64,000 bases of DNA, from positions 10,641,856-10,705,855 of the forward strand of contig OZ022241.1 in the NCBI GenBank assembly GCA_963978895.1, given 5' to 3'. Shown in pieces: positions 16,681-34,480 of this stretch. The notes below the pieces were generated by a model, which was not told the DNA's origin, made no database searches, and was given only the letters and a program-made list of their open reading frames with translations. Each line of letters begins with the position of its first letter. Positions within the stretch are counted from its first letter, which is position 1. A program made the position numbers and the translations under genes. Source of the stretch: Erpobdella octoculata. Lineage: Eukaryota > Annelida > Clitellata > Hirudinida > Erpobdellidae.

Positions 16681-17923
16681 GTTCACTTGTTAAATCCTAT
16701 ATTAACTTCACCATGTTTGCTTGCTTGAGCCATATGTTGGGACCCTTTGACACTTAAAAAACCAACTTCCCGTTATCCTATCAAGCTGGAAATAGGGGGA
16801 ATTATTTGTCCTTGCGGACTTTAAATTCTATTAAGCTTTTAGATCTATTGGACAAAATTGGAATGAATTTTCAATTCTACTAAAATCAATTAAAACTTTA
16901 TTTTTTTTTAAATTACAAATTTTCTGTAGAAATATGAACCATCAGTTTTTATTTTATTTAAAAAAAAACGAAATTTCCATATTGATTAGAAAGTTTCTTA
17001 TATTTAAAATCATTACGTACTTCACATATCAAGTATTAAGAAGACTGTTTTTCTATTTTATAGACTTCTTATCATTAAAAAATAATTTGCAAACAATTAC
17101 TAGCTATTGAATTACAAAATTATAAAGGATTAAAAAAAAAGAAGTTTTTTATGGTTCACTTGTAAATATTTTATATTTAGTCCGTCATATAATTTTATGT
17201 GTGATTTAAACAAACAATTGCTAAATTATCTATGACTACCTCTTCTTAAAAAAAGATACTGGTCTACCCCTTCCCCGGTCACCAACTATTTAAAAAAAAA
17301 AAAGACTATCTTTTAGAAAAAATGTGAAAGTTTTCGACACCCGACTTTTTTTTGCTGTGTCCCCCAGCCAGAAAAATGGCCACTTTGTGGTGGTTTTATG
17401 CATTTTTATACTGCATGGGGTCTAAAGCCACCTTGCATTTGTACGCATACAGGGAGGGGTTCTGAAAATGTACAAGGTGTCAAAATCTGTAGTTTATTGC
17501 GCACATAATATATGGAATATGGATGGCCCCTAAATAGTTTCTACACTAATCCAAATAGCATTTTTGCACCTCATTTATGTAGTACATGGGTTGGCAAGTT
17601 TCAACTTGTGTTTAGTTTCATGTTTTTATGCTATTAATAAATTGAAATTGTTGAATAACAAACAATGAAAAAATTGTTCAACAGTCATCAACAAAAGATG
17701 ATCTGTAAAATTACTTCTCATCAAAAGCACCTGCATGATGATTGGTGTGGATAGCTTAAAGTTCAGAGTATATCTATCAATAATCTAGTTGTCCTTAACA
17801 GTCATTACTGTGTTTGCTGAATGTTTGCAAAAAAAAACATTTATTGAGACTGAAACTGTCCTTAGTCTTATGGAACGGATATCTTTAAAATGAAATGTTT
17901 TCCGCGACGAAGTTGCCGCTCGC

Positions 17924-20900
17924 TTATAATTCGAGTTGTTGTCCTTCGTGTTCCACATGGTATAAAATGTCACCCAAAGCATGTTGCACCACAACATCAT
18001 CTGTCACAGAGCTAACCTGAAACATAAAGATTTTTTATTTGTGCTTGATTTGGGTTCAAGAATTGATATTGTTATTTGAAATGCATTAAATTTACTAACA
18101 GGTCTGTATTCTATGTCCTTGGGAGGATATTTAAACTTTGGACCAAAATTTGCTGTAACCTGAAAAATTAAGATTTTGAAAACTATAAGAAGAAACATGT
18201 AGCATAATGGAGCTCGTTAAGAAAAATCATACATACCGTTGCATTCTTGTAGAGAGAGATTGTTGGATAATAAATACCATCGTAAAACTCTTCAAAAGCA
18301 ATCCCTTGACTTTTCCCATTAAGGAACATCATCATCTGAATAGAGCGGGATTATGTAAACAGATGGACTCACGGGCTATTCAACATTTCATAAAAATAAC
18401 TTTTTTTTTACTTGGCTTTCTTTTGCAACTTTTAGTTTCTTCTCTGAGTCAGCAACATAATCTTTTTCTTCATAATACAAATGACTTTTGAATTTAACCA
18501 GAGGCTGTAAAGAATATATGTTTGTAAATGTAATTTTCTGAAATGCATGCATGAATAATATTAATGTCCATGCATCAACTAGAGGGCTTTCCAGTTGAAT
18601 AAGTATAAACACAAGAATAAAAGTGCTACCTAGGTTTGTATATCAGTTGACTTCCACTTGTACAACACATACTCAAACCTGTCAACAGAACCTAGAAAGT
18701 AAAACTGTTGCATGGGTAGAGGGGAGGTTCTTACCATAGCAGCACTCAAAACAGCATTTTATTGGTCCTGTGCACAACCAGAGTACTTCAATCGGTCATC
18801 AAATTATTACCACACACCGATTGGTCCGATTTTTTGCTTTCTTAAATTTTTTTCAATGTTGTTAAAACTTATAAGGCCTATCTCAAAAAGGGACCACTTG
18901 AAATTACATGCATTGGAAAGAAGGGTCACAAAGTTATCAAAACTACAACTGATACTTAAATGAAGTAGAAAAATAAAACAGACATTATAATGAATATTCA
19001 TACAGTATGTTAAGGATATGATTTTTAAATGAAAATTATTATAATTAGTATGATGCTACACTGTTACAGTTGAGCATTACAAACTTTCTGTCAAACATAC
19101 ATCATTTGATATCTTAATTTCAATATATTGTGTGACGCTGTGGAAGGGTGCATGTTATACAAAATAATTTTTATGCTAAAACTAAAATCAGGGCATTATA
19201 CACATGTGATACTTGGCCCCTAAGTATTTGTCTTCCGCAATGAACAAGGTGTCTGACTTCCCTGCTAGGAGGAGACTAAGATCCTCATCTTCGGCCTTAC
19301 TCTGTCAACGAAAGACTCGAATGAAGACGACTGGCGACCGCATGTTTGCCTTTGCTAGTCGCAGACTTTGGAACAAGCTTTCTCCACCATCACCAAAGAA
19401 TTCAGAAAAAGTTTAAAAAGGCATCTTTTCGAGAAACTGGTATTACACCACGTAAAAATTATCAAATTATTATATGCGCTAAAACACCAAAAATAATAAT
19501 CAGCAAATCTCTACTAGATATATTTATAGGCGCATCTCCTTTCTTTTAGTTTGCTTTTCTGTATATAAATTGCTTTTGAAATGCCAGATTTGCTACTGCA
19601 TTCACTCAGAATACAGTTGTGGTTTGGTGCAGCTTCCACATCATGTGCAAAGGGCTTCAGAGAGCATACATACAAGAGAAGGAGAAGGCACTAAAACACA
19701 AATAGTTTTTTATATATAAACTAATGACCCTTAAATAAAAAAATAGCTCTGTCATAATGTGAGCCAGACCCAAGCCTGGATGAGGGAGAGGGAGAAAGGA
19801 AAATACAGAAATATCTCCAACTGCTACCTCAGACTTAAAACACTAGGTGTAGAGGGCTATAAACCATAATTTAAAAAAAAACTTTTAAAAACTCTTTTAT
19901 TTTCAAAGGAACTTAAGGAAAAAAATAACTTTTTCCTGTTTCAGTATTTCCTACATACTGCTGTTTTGATCTTAAAACACAATGATTAGAAGCACTGTGG
20001 TACAGTGGTAGAGTCTTCAACTTTTACAATTAGGATCTCAGGCAAGAAAATCCTACTTAGATTAATTCCTTTGGATAAACATTTTATTCTAGCAGCTCAG
20101 GTCAACTGAGCCTGTCACCGACTTATAAACAAATAATAAGGAAATTCTATTGTAAAATGTATCACATTTCAAAATTGACTTTATCAGATTTTTAATCAAA
20201 CCTTATCTTTGTAATAAGGAGGAGTAAGCTTTGAGTAGCAGTTGATTGGTGGTAGTTTGATGAAGAATCCTACCACATCTCCTTCTTTGTATCCGTTATC
20301 GGAATAGTGTTTGCCATGACTCTGATGGAACAGGGTCCCTTTCTTTGACCTCCATGAATAACTGAACTTGTCATATCCACAGGGAGCTTGCAAGTTTCCT
20401 TTAGTGTTAATTGGGAGGAAAGAAGTTACTCCTAAACAGAAATATATAATAAGGTAAGAGAAAGAAGAATATTCAAGCAACCAAGACACTGGGACCATCC
20501 AATTCTGGTTGCAGAATCCTGCGGCATATCATCAATTGTAACTTCAAAGTACCAACATCCAGAGCTTATGCCTGAATAAATAACATCAGTTAAAACATTG
20601 AAACTGCTATTAAGAAGTGCATAATATGATACTTGACAAACCATGAGTTGTCCTAATCATGCTGTATCCTTTCTCTCCAGTTACAGTGAATCTGTCATCG
20701 CCAACCTTCAGCTGAGGTGCTGCCAAAACAGGTCAATTAATCATTGTTTTACAGTAGTCAAAGAGGTGCATCAATCAATCAAAAACTGTTTCCCAACACT
20801 GGCTATACTTGCAAGATATATAGAAAAAATGTGCAGAAATTCATTGCAATATTAAGTGGTTAAGGCTGTAAAGGTGTGATCACTTTCACATAAACATACA

Positions 20901-22772
20901 ACTTAATGCCCCTAAAACATGTTCTAAAGTTCTAGATCACAATTGAAAAAAAACTAAAAAGTAGAAAATAATAATTAAATACTAATTTAAATGTTATTCC
21001 TAGCACTTTAAAACTGTTGTTAAATCTTTCTAGTAATTATAAAGAAGTAGTACACCTCATACCCCTATCATTCAATGAGAGAAGAACTCTTGTTTCAAGG
21101 TTTATACGATACAAATATCCTGGAATTGGCTTTCCTGCCCATTCTGGACTTTCATCAAAAGCTTGCCAATTAGGAGCATGGGGATCTGGCTCTGCCAGGT
21201 GGTATCTATAGCCATCTTTGTTGAAGGGGTGCTCAACCGGATAGCAGCTTGGAGCCAGTCTCATTGTAGAAGTCATTTCACTGGAATGAACCAATAATTT
21301 TTTTGCATTATTACCAAATCAATGAAAGGTTATAGCAGGGTAACTAATCATTTTGTTTACAAACACATGAACCCCATCGGCCTAAACCTTTTCTTTTGCT
21401 TCGATCCGACTACATAATGATGCTCCCCAGGAGGTTTCCTTTTCGTTGTTCTACCTCGGGCAGCTGGAAAGTTATTAAAAATAATTAATTTCTTCTGCAG
21501 GAAACAATAACAGTAGAATTTAAATAAAAAATAATAACAAATACCTTCAGACTGATTAGCCGGTTTAGCTTCTATTGGCCTATTACACAAGAGTCTCAGT
21601 AAGCTTTCACAGTTAGGACCAATTTTGCTTAGATCCTTTTTAAAAGAAAAAAAATAAAAATCCAGTAAAGAACAGCCAATGTCAAAATGTTGACTTACTT
21701 CATTGACAAGTCCGAAAACTTGATCGCTTGGCAAGTCTTCATTGGTGACAAAGATGCTTGGATCTTTTAACTGATAACATCAAGGAATCCGTTCAAAAAA
21801 CACTTCATTTAACAAAAATCATTTGCTCGCAGATACCCATTCGAATATAACATTATAAATAAAATTATAGAAAACATGCCATGGTTTTTGCAATGGATGA
21901 ATGCCAGGTATTTTTAACTCTCCTCGGACCAGATGTCATCAATTCCCATTTTGCTTCAATGTAAGGAATGATCTCCGTGTCTTTAGAGAACAACTTCTTG
22001 CTTGGACACTTGAACATGAGATTAGCAATAGCAGTAAGGCACAGCTGTCCGAAGCTTGCCGGTCTCTTTACCAACGTCTCCTGGCTACTACATCTTTTGC
22101 AGAAGAACTGATAATTAGTCATGAATGGAACATAATCTCTGCAAATAAAACATAAACAAATAAACATTTTAGCTAAATCTGAAACTCATATTTATAACAA
22201 ATAGGAAAAGGTTGCAAGCTATCTAAATTTTTCAGAAAAATTATAAATTAAGTTAAAAGTTTAAAATAAAATTAAACTGTTAAAACTTGAGTGGCTATTA
22301 CTTTTAATTTTTACTATTGAACCTCACTGTCAAGCAGTATCAATTTTGCTTAGCAGGCAGCTTGTTTAAAATAAGAAATATGCATGGGTGGCAGGAAACA
22401 AATTCAATCCCAGTGTACTATGCCTAGCAGGCTCGAAGCCGAAGCCGAGCGATTATTTATTTATAATTACAAAAATTAGGCTGAAGAAAATTAACACAGT
22501 TACATAGATGCCACCTACCCACTATAACTTGACACACAGGATTCGTGATAATAACGCAGGCACATCCCACATTGAAACTCACAAACGCTCAGGTCCCGAT
22601 CTTTTCCACTAAAAACAAAAAAATATGTTTCACCAGGATACAAATAACTTATGTAAATAGCCAAATAGTTGTTTTACCAATAACATGTCTTGTCATCAGG
22701 ATTAGCAGGAAGCAGTGTTGAACCACAGTTGGGTTCATCTGCAAGTCCCATTTTCTCACCTAATACATCCAT
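17924..22772 (-). CDS. ASH2L: ASH2L, SPRY-domain subunit of H3K4 methyltransferase complexes
   Basis: Fourteen exons: 22678-22772, 22519-22608, 21880-22138, 21699-21770, 21545-21635, 21388-21463, 21063-21280, 20642-20719, 20482-20571, 20202-20398, 18412-18504, 18237-18335, 18100-18159, 17924-18016. They join in phase to 536 residues. Domain order is that of ASH2L. A Cys-rich atypical PHD finger (about residues 17-60: CYCGKDRDLS...CGMC...YYHESC) is followed by a winged-helix region (VPFMTNY, then [11 protein letters not shown]) and a basic linker. The SPRY domain (about 300-500) contains [17 protein letters not shown], [33 protein letters not shown] and [11 protein letters not shown] blocks. 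The C-terminal helix [10 protein letters not shown] binds DPY30 in the family. The protein activates MLL/SET1 enzymes together with RBBP5. The third exon ends ATG|GC, which would be a GC-AG intron; no GT donor nearby keeps frame. A retrotransposon scrap and a SINE lie in the 1.7-kb intron 18505-20201. Confidence 0.95.
19200..19690 (+). mobile_element. 3' fragment of a non-LTR retrotransposon
   Basis: A frame at 19213-19416 encodes the C-terminal end typical of non-LTR reverse transcriptases (Arg/Ser-rich stretch, then [18 protein letters not shown]), running in a shifted frame into FKKHLFEKL-like sequence. It is a short, 5'-truncated and frameshifted insertion in an ASH2L intron, opposite to the gene. 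Confidence 0.75.
19743..19940 (+). repeat. Dispersed repeat shared with 34285-34480
   Basis: The segment contains GAGCCAGACCCAAGCCTGG, then CTTAAAACACTAGGTGTA and GGGCTATAAACCAT. The same blocks in the same order occur at 34285-34480. Confidence 0.7.
19985..20110 (+). mobile_element. tRNA-derived SINE in ASH2L intron
   Basis: CTGTGGTACAGTGGTAGAGTC near 19995 is a good Pol III box A, and a weaker box B region follows. There is no proper acceptor stem. It lies 90 bp upstream of an ASH2L exon, on the opposite strand. Confidence 0.5.
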
Positions 22773-25243
22773 GATTCAAACATTGAAATCCTCAAAAACA
22801 ACTGAAAGGTTAAAGAAAAAAATAATATATTAGTTTCAAAACATTATCCTATATCTATCTTTTATAATTAACTGCTTCACAGCACTGGAGATTTTCTGAC
22901 AGATAAACATCATTTGTTTAACCAATTAATGGTCACTACTATACGAAAATACTAAAAATAATGTTGCGATTTCGCAACCGTAACCTTTTATGAGTTAACC
23001 AACTTCTACAATTTTTGTGCTTCATCTAGAATTGAAATCGTGGCATGTCATGCATTCATTAACTGAAGTGATATGATCTGGAAAGGTAGTACTGATGCTC
23101 TTTCTATAGTCTTACAGCTACAGGAGAAATAGTTTGCAAAGAATAAGGATCTGTGGATTGCTTTTGTGGATCTGGGAATGGTAGAGTATACCAGAAGACA
23201 GTTTCATGGGTGCTGAGATCTCTGGATGTGATAAATGGTTAGTTTCAGTGATAAGGACATAGTATGATAATGCAGCATAAAGTGACCAGGAAATAAAGTG
23301 ATGCCTTCACTGTTAAGGGCTTGTGTCTAAAGCCAGCTTTGAAACCTGGTCTAAGTTTAGAAATAGCCGAGCATATAATGGCTGACTGGATGTGTGGAAA
23401 GTTTTTGAATGATCATGTACAGCATGCATGCAATGTGGATGTTTGCAGGCTACTACTAGATGTTCCATTGGTTGCTGATATCTGAAACATAAAAACATAA
23501 TTGGTTGGACTTAAGCATGCACAGAGTTGGAAGAGTTTGACATAAAAGAAAGGAACAGAGATGGGAAATTTGATGGGTGCGTTTGTGAAACAGGAAATGG
23601 TTCAGACAAAGCTGGCTGTGAACTGTGAGTTGTCAAGGAACTTGATATGGGGAAAAAGTCCAAGCCTTGATTATCACAGAAAAAAGGTTTTTATAAACTA
23701 TTGTGGATGATAGATGATTCTATGAAAAAATTAACTGTCACGAAACAACTTAAAGAAACTGCATGTCCACTCAATTTATTGTGAGCCCAGCTCACTACAC
23801 AAAAGCAAAATTTTAAATTCTGGATCAACTTTTTGTCCAAATGCTGTAGTGCTATATGACAGTGTTGTATGGCAATTTGTCAATGTGGACAAGTGCTACA
23901 GATTTATAGTAAAAATATTCGTAAATCAATTTAGCAAAACAGTACCATTTAGTACATTATCAGTCTTTCAGACATATTCATGTGTAAATGTGTGCAACTC
24001 TTTATTTATTTATTTATACAATATACCAAATATGTTGCACTTATCGAGTGTCATTAATAATAATATTATTAAACAAGTAAAGATGAAAAATAAATTTAAA
24101 AAAAAAGCTTTTATTTGCCTCTTTATCAGAGTCAACGAACTAAAATATTTGAATCTAAAACAACCATTACGCTCAATCTTGTTTATTTCTTTCATATGAA
24201 ATCAAAATTCACAAATTTAACTCGATGTATGGATTATTTGTTATCTAACCTAATAGACAACTTTGATTAATTTTAATTGGTAATTTAAGGCCTAATTCAT
24301 GTCGGAAACATTCAAATCGTGTATTAGTGTATTGTCATCGAGAATAAATTACTAGTAAAGAAAGGTCTGTTCATAACGCCACTGCTGTCCGTATTCTCTG
24401 AATATTTAGCCAAAGTAATAGAAATTTTCCTATTGAAATTATTTAATTAAAAAGACGCTCTTAAACATAAACTGTCATGGAATCTAGAATCTGGATGGAG
24501 GTATCCATCTCTTACACTTACACACTTTTGCAACATTATTAAAAACCAATCAACTAAATAATTAATCAAAACATTTCTATACTGCCGGTGGAAATTACAT
24601 GAAAAGGTGACGATATCGAATTTAAATAATACCTTCAAAAGGAAAAAATTGGCGCCCAGCAGGTAAACAACTTCATTGATCGATAATAAGAGCAGCACAA
24701 AAGTATAAAAAACGAGTACAAACCACATGTTTTCAAATTAGTCCGCTGCTTGGAATTGCGATTGTTACAGCTATTTTGTCTTTTAAGATACATTTTCTCA
24801 ATTAAGATATACACATAGATAGGTATATGCCAATGCATCCCCTAATCTACTAGTTAGTCATTCCAGTTATCCACTTTGCTATTTTTAGGCGCTGGCCGCG
24901 TTGACCGCCCTATTATTGGTCCCAACACACAACACACCAAGCTAGACCGTTTGACGACCGGGGTTTGTCAGCACCACTCAATAATCTGAAAATAAAACGT
25001 CTAAAATACCCAGTATGTGACCGGAACCATAGCCACACGCATTAATCTACCGTAGGAACACAAAAACTAAAGAACTTTATATTAAAACAATTTAATGCAA
25101 GTCATTAATAAAAAGATGCATCTCAAAATACAATTTTTTAATATAACAGATAAGTTCCCTAAGCCGCTCTGAACAAATGAGAACAGCTCTAATAAAAATG
25201 TCAACAAAAACGACCTATTCAAGAAATAAACACATTCATTGAG
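22773..25243. other. Intergenic region between ASH2L and the DEAD-box helicase
   Basis: This 2.5-kb stretch runs from the ASH2L start codon to the helicase stop, so it should contain the ASH2L promoter and 5' leader and the helicase 3' UTR. I see no repeat of note and no protein I recognise; frames up to 116 codons (for example 23849-24199) have AT-driven composition. Confidence 0.5.
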
Positions 25244-29615
<4,372 letters not shown>

Positions 29616-30469
29616 CTAATAAGCAAAAATTTAATTAGTCATGTGAAACCCAGTTATTAGGACTTAATGGCTTCTATATGATGAAAATTACATATTCTAT
29701 TTCATAACAATCTGTTTTCTTTACTATGTGATATTTAGATAAAAATCATTTTGGGTATCAGAAATTATTTCACACAGAACTACAAAACATCCTACCATTT
29801 CCAACTCCTTCCTGTCACACGAAGAAATTTAAAAAAATTGTTTCGGCAGTATATTTTAATTCTTATAGTTTATCATTAAATATGTAATTATTATAGTTTG
29901 GAGATCGACCGACCACAGGATATAACATGTCCGAAGTCTTTCAGCCACTATACACGATCTGGTTTACAAATATTGACTATTTAATGGATATACTAAATAG
30001 ATTGCATTGAAATAGCTACTAGACAAAGTTCTTGTTGAATGTAAAAACATAAATGTTGAGGGGAGTGCTCAAGTAAGAGGATCAGAATTATAATTTATAA
30101 TGCAATTCGTAGCAATTGAAGTTTTTCTTCTGATGGGATAATAAAGGCTACGTGGTTTGGAAGCTCTAAATTCATCAAAACATTATTATTATGTATGACT
30201 GTTAGGGTAGGTCATATTGAGCTGCATATTTTAAAAAAATAGTTAAAGTAATTGGTATGTCCATAAATATATATATATATACTATAAATAGTCCGACAAA
30301 AATGGCGGATTTTTTAAAATACCATAATTATTATTTTGCGATTGCAGTACCACTTTAACTTTAGAACTGGATCAACAATTTCTGTTTATGTAACCAATTT
30401 TATTTCAGATTGTGTGACTAATATTTTTTCTAGAGTACTGCATGGGTTAGGTCTTGATTTTATGGTTTT

Positions 30470-30600
30470 AAAATGGGTTGGACCAAGCCAAGATTTTTGT
30501 TCCTAGTATAGGAACTTTAAGCCTATAAAAACAGGCCAGGCTGGGTCGGGCCAAAATTAGCATTTGCCGGACTGAGCCGCAAAAAGTCGACCCGTACAGT
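30470..30600 (+). repeat. Degenerate GGxCGGGCC-type repeat
   Basis: The stretch repeats short blocks such as GGCCAGGCTGGGTCGGGCC and resembles 34530-34630 on this strand and 46430-46745 in reverse. Such degenerate GGGTCGGGCC sequence often lies at the ends of non-autonomous hAT elements. I did not find termini here. Confidence 0.5.
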
Positions 30601-30789
30601 ACTTTAAAAAATTTTTTATTACTTAGTAACTCTTTTTCTGAGATTAACTTTTACTTTTTTTGTTTTCAGTAAGCCTCGTTGTTAAATTCAGTGTTAAAAA
30701 AGTTAAAGTACATTCATTTTTGAGTGCCACTTTACAATGTTGGCAGCTTGCAGATAAAATCAAAATCAAATAAAATCATTTTGACAATC

Positions 30790-31095
30790 TTCAACATGGC
30801 GTTAGTCGGATGACTTCTAGGCCATGAAGATGGGACCAGTAGAGTATGCGGTTTACGGCGCCGTTGGCAGCCCCCATACTACTTGCTAGCTCCACAAGCG
30901 CACAAAGGACACTAACCCTCAACCGAAGATGGTCCTCATTTATCGAACACTAAAGGATGAAACAATGAGTTGACGTGAGTACATGTGAGTTAGTTTCTTG
31001 CTCAATGAAATTACTTGACCGAACCTGGAATCGAACCCGGGTACTCCAGATATCCAAGCTTGTGTCTAAACCACTAGACGAACATGTCTTACCCC
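30790..31095 (-). mobile_element. tRNA-derived SINE, about 300 bp
   Basis: On the minus strand the element starts near 31090 with GTTCGTCTAGTGGTTTAGACAC (box A). The box B CCCGGGTTCGATTCCAGG follows about 45 nt later, then about 200 bp of tRNA-unrelated body. It is the best-preserved SINE head in the window. Confidence 0.72.
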
Positions 31096-31560
31096 ATGTT
31101 AACCCCAGTATCTCCTACTTGAAGTAGGAGTCAATCGATAGAATTAAGCATTAAGATGGAGTGAGTCTGGGGCTATTAGAGCTATCGATTTTAGCGCTTG
31201 TCAAACGAACCCGGTAAAAAACCAATAAGCCGTTATTAAGCATTTGGTCACTGCTTCAATGAAATATTTTTTTCTAAAAAATATTTATTTTAACCAATAA
31301 GCCGTTATTAAGCATTTGATCACTGCTTCAATGAAATATTTTTTTCTAAAAAACTAAAAAATTATTTGTATCATTAAGTTGGTAATGTGATTGTGTTTAT
31401 AAATGTCTAAGTATAATAAAAATATTATTAAAAACACTGGAAATAATTTATTTAGCTATTCTCCACCTTCACCCTCTTTAGTAATTAGCTTGTTGATCAT
31501 TTTTACCACGTTTTTCTCAACTTGCTTTCTTGTCCGTTTGTTTGTCCAAGGGTTTATATA

Positions 31561-31561
31561 A

Positions 31562-31594
<33 letters not shown>
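31561..31594. repeat. (CA)n-(TA)n microsatellite
   Basis: About 20 bp of CA followed by about 14 bp of TA. Confidence 0.9.
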
Positions 31595-31639
31595 AACAAA
31601 CTTTTTAAAATACCATGTTTTTCTAATGCACTAAAAAGA

Positions 31640-32010
31640 AGAAAATAAAATATTAAAAAAAGTTCTTTTACACACCACGTTTTTGTTGGAGGCATGCATT
31701 ATTTGTCGACATTCATATAGCGAACAAGCCATAATTTTTTAAAACTTAAAAAGTTGGGCGCCTTTTGTATTTATAATCAAAAAAGCGTTTTATCCTGTTT
31801 GAAAAATAGCAAATGATTAGTTTGAGTAAAAGGCACCCCACGTTTTAAGTTTTAAAAAATTATTGCTTGTTCGTTATACGAATGTCCACAATTAATGCAT
31901 GCCTCCATCAAGACATTTCTCACACAGCCCAGACAAAAATTATTTTCTGCTTTTTAGTTCACAAAAACGTGGTGTCTAAAAAAACTTTTTAAAATATTTT
32001 ATTTAAATGT
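31640..32010. repeat. Large imperfect palindrome (foldback element)
   Basis: The core arms begin GGAGGCATGCATTA (31688) and end TAATGCATGCCTCC (31906), pairing over about 85 bp each. Complementarity continues outward through ACACCACGTTTTTG (near 31673) and CAAAAACGTGGTGTC (near 31964), and through TAAAATATT/AATATTTTA, with extra unpaired DNA in the right arm. No frame of interest lies in the loop. It fits a foldback or MITE-like element. Confidence 0.8.
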
Positions 32011-33349
32011 TTGAAAGTGGTATACTTGTTTTTATTTATTAATTTCTGCTCTAATTAGTCTTTTCATATGTTTTCAATCTCATTTATGTTAAAATAACAG
32101 TTAATTCCCATCAAAATTGGCCAGGCTGCTATACTAAGAAATAACCTAAAGAAAAACTATTAAAAAGTATCTTTTGTTTGTCACTTATTACGTGTTCAGT
32201 TGGTTTAGTAGTTTAGTGAGTTGTCTTTTCTTTTATGGACCTAATGTGTGAAATTTCTGTACATTTGAAAATTGCTCAAAAATCGAATGTACAACATTTT
32301 CTCTATAAAAAAAAAATAACAAAGGGACAAGCAACCGACGTTATAGCAACAATGGCCAAGCCTTCGCATGGCAAAGGCAAAACTGATTATTTATTATAGC
32401 TCACTTCACCAGCGATCGAGTGCCTGTTTGTTACGAAAACTCACCCTGTTCTGCGGTCAGGACAGCTAGACCGGTCAAAAACTCTCTCCCTATCTGACAT
32501 CATTGTTTTTAGCGATTGACTGATGATCGGCCTTTTGCTTTTTAAAAATTGGTGACCGAAACAACAAATTACGATGCGACAGAGTATTTGCAATAACCAA
32601 AGAACACACAATTATTTGTACACGTTTTAGTAAACAAATAATTATATTATTTAAATATTAATTAATTATGACGTGTTGTTTTTTTTAATTTTTTAAGTAA
32701 ATCAAAAATTAAAACAAAAAAATAAGTATCTAATAAAAGGTTTTTGAAATAAAATGCATAAAATGTTAAAATTATCAAATTAATTTTTGACTGATAAATA
32801 CGTTTGACAAGCTGATAAGTCTTTACTTTTAAACAATATTTTTATTGTACGAGGTAGGGCCAAAACTGACGGTCTTTTTTTTTTATAAATTTCCCGAATT
32901 AGATGAACTATATCTTTTTTGTTTACAAGGTTTTGCAACCTGTTGTTAATTTTCTCTGATTAGTTATTTCTGTTTTAGTTTCCATTTTTGAAAGCATAGT
33001 TGTTCAAGGAAAACCTTTACAATTTTGCAACTATTTATTTATTATTAGCAATAAATAGCAAGCATAACTAGCTGGAAGAATGTCTCATCATATTTCTCTA
33101 GTCTGTCTAAAGACTGAAATTGTTAATTTATTAATTTGAGACGTCGCTTAATTTTAAAATACTTAGATACTCGGACTTTTTGCTTGAATTTATTAACTTA
33201 TGTTATGCTATCTGTTTTATGTTTTTTTATGCTTTATTTTTATCAATTCAAAATTACAACAAGGTGTCAGATTGTTTTATGAACCTAATTTAACATAAAA
33301 GTTTAAATAAATTTAATTCCAAGTGATTAATAATTATAACAGTAAACAA

Positions 33350-33885
33350 GTAAATTAAAAACGAATTTTTAAAACCAATGCTCTTATATGTAATTAAAAC
33401 ACAAATTTTGCAATCAATTTTTTCTTATATTACTCTTTTATTTTATGTTAAAGTCGAAATATCTTAATTATATCGAAATATCGAAATTAATTAAAATTAT
33501 CTAAATTAATTGACTTATTGTAAAACTAATAATTGAATATTGCATTGTCTTCTATTTTAAGCATGTATGCAAAATTTGAAAAAATCTATGGTTCGTGTTA
33601 ACTTGGTAAAATAGTCTGCCAGTCGGTTAGCGTTTTGTGGTCAAGAAAACCCTCAAGAAAACCCTCAAGAAACCCCTCGATAAAATCCTCAAGAAAATTA
33701 ACTAAATTAATTGACTTATTGTAAAACTAATAATTGAATATTGCATTGTCTTCTATCTTGAGCATGTATGCAAAATTTGAAAAAAATCTATCATCAGGAA
33801 GTGACTCAAAAATTGATTGCAAGATTTGAAACAGACAGAGAAACAGACAGAGAAACAGAGCCGACGAGTTAATAAAAGCATTGGT
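33350..33885 (+). repeat. Dispersed repeat, inverted copy at 60940-61290
   Basis: The segment runs from AAAAACGAATTTTTAAAACC to the AAACAGACAGAGAAACAGA block and is the complement of 60940-61290. This copy contains an internal direct duplication of about 85 bp (33504-33590 and 33701-33790). Confidence 0.85.
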
Positions 33886-34284
33886 AAAAATGCTTATATT
33901 TTGATCTGAAATGATTTGTAGCTAGTTTTTGTTATTGATGAAAATATTTGCATGCCACAATTTCAAAGACATAGCTCATAATCCTAGTTGTCACTGATTA
34001 AAAAAAAAATTAACTTATGTATGAACATTTATAAAAACATTAAGAATATTGTGGAAAAATATATATGTAGCAAACTTAGTTATTTCTGACCTTAGTTTCA
34101 TTGCAGCAGTGTTTTATTTTGTAAAATGATTATACATATCTAGTTTTTGTTTTTAAATGTATCCATTTCGAAAAGAAAGTTTAGTTTTGTAACTGGAAGT
34201 TATGTGTGGTACGGCTGAGAAAAGAAAAAACCATGAGTACAAATTTACACTTCTTTATGAATAATGGTTGAAATCCTAAAAAAA

Positions 34285-34480
34285 TGCAAGCCAGTCCCAA
34301 GCCTGGATAAAGGAGGAGGGACAGTTAAAAGGATCAAATATATCACAACAGGAAGTACTTAGGTTCTTCCTACATACAGCTATTTGAGTCTTAAAACATC
34401 TGGCGTAAAGGACTATGAACTATTATAAAAATAAAATAAAAAAAATTTTTATTTAAAGTCTGCTGAGCTCTTTATTTTCT
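34285..34480 (+). repeat. Dispersed repeat shared with 19743-19940
   Basis: The CCAAGCCTGGATAAAGG block, CTTAAAACATCTGGCGTAAAG and GGACTATGAACTAT match the ASH2L-intron copy in order and spacing. Confidence 0.7.

Larger units (their letters stand above)
15025..17923. other. Intergenic region made of dispersed repeats
   Basis: Between the convergent 3' ends of NDUFA8 and ASH2L lie two divergent copies of one segment (15480-15660 and 16690-16870), two copies of a second (15700-15960 and 16920-17165) and an inverted repeat (15969-16289). A TA microsatellite also occurs (16347-16390). No gene was recognised. Confidence 0.6.

Noticed and set aside
23849..24199. 116-codon plus-strand frame, also open on the minus strand
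   Set aside because: Phe/Asn/Ile-rich AT-driven composition, with no conserved motif and no splice context.
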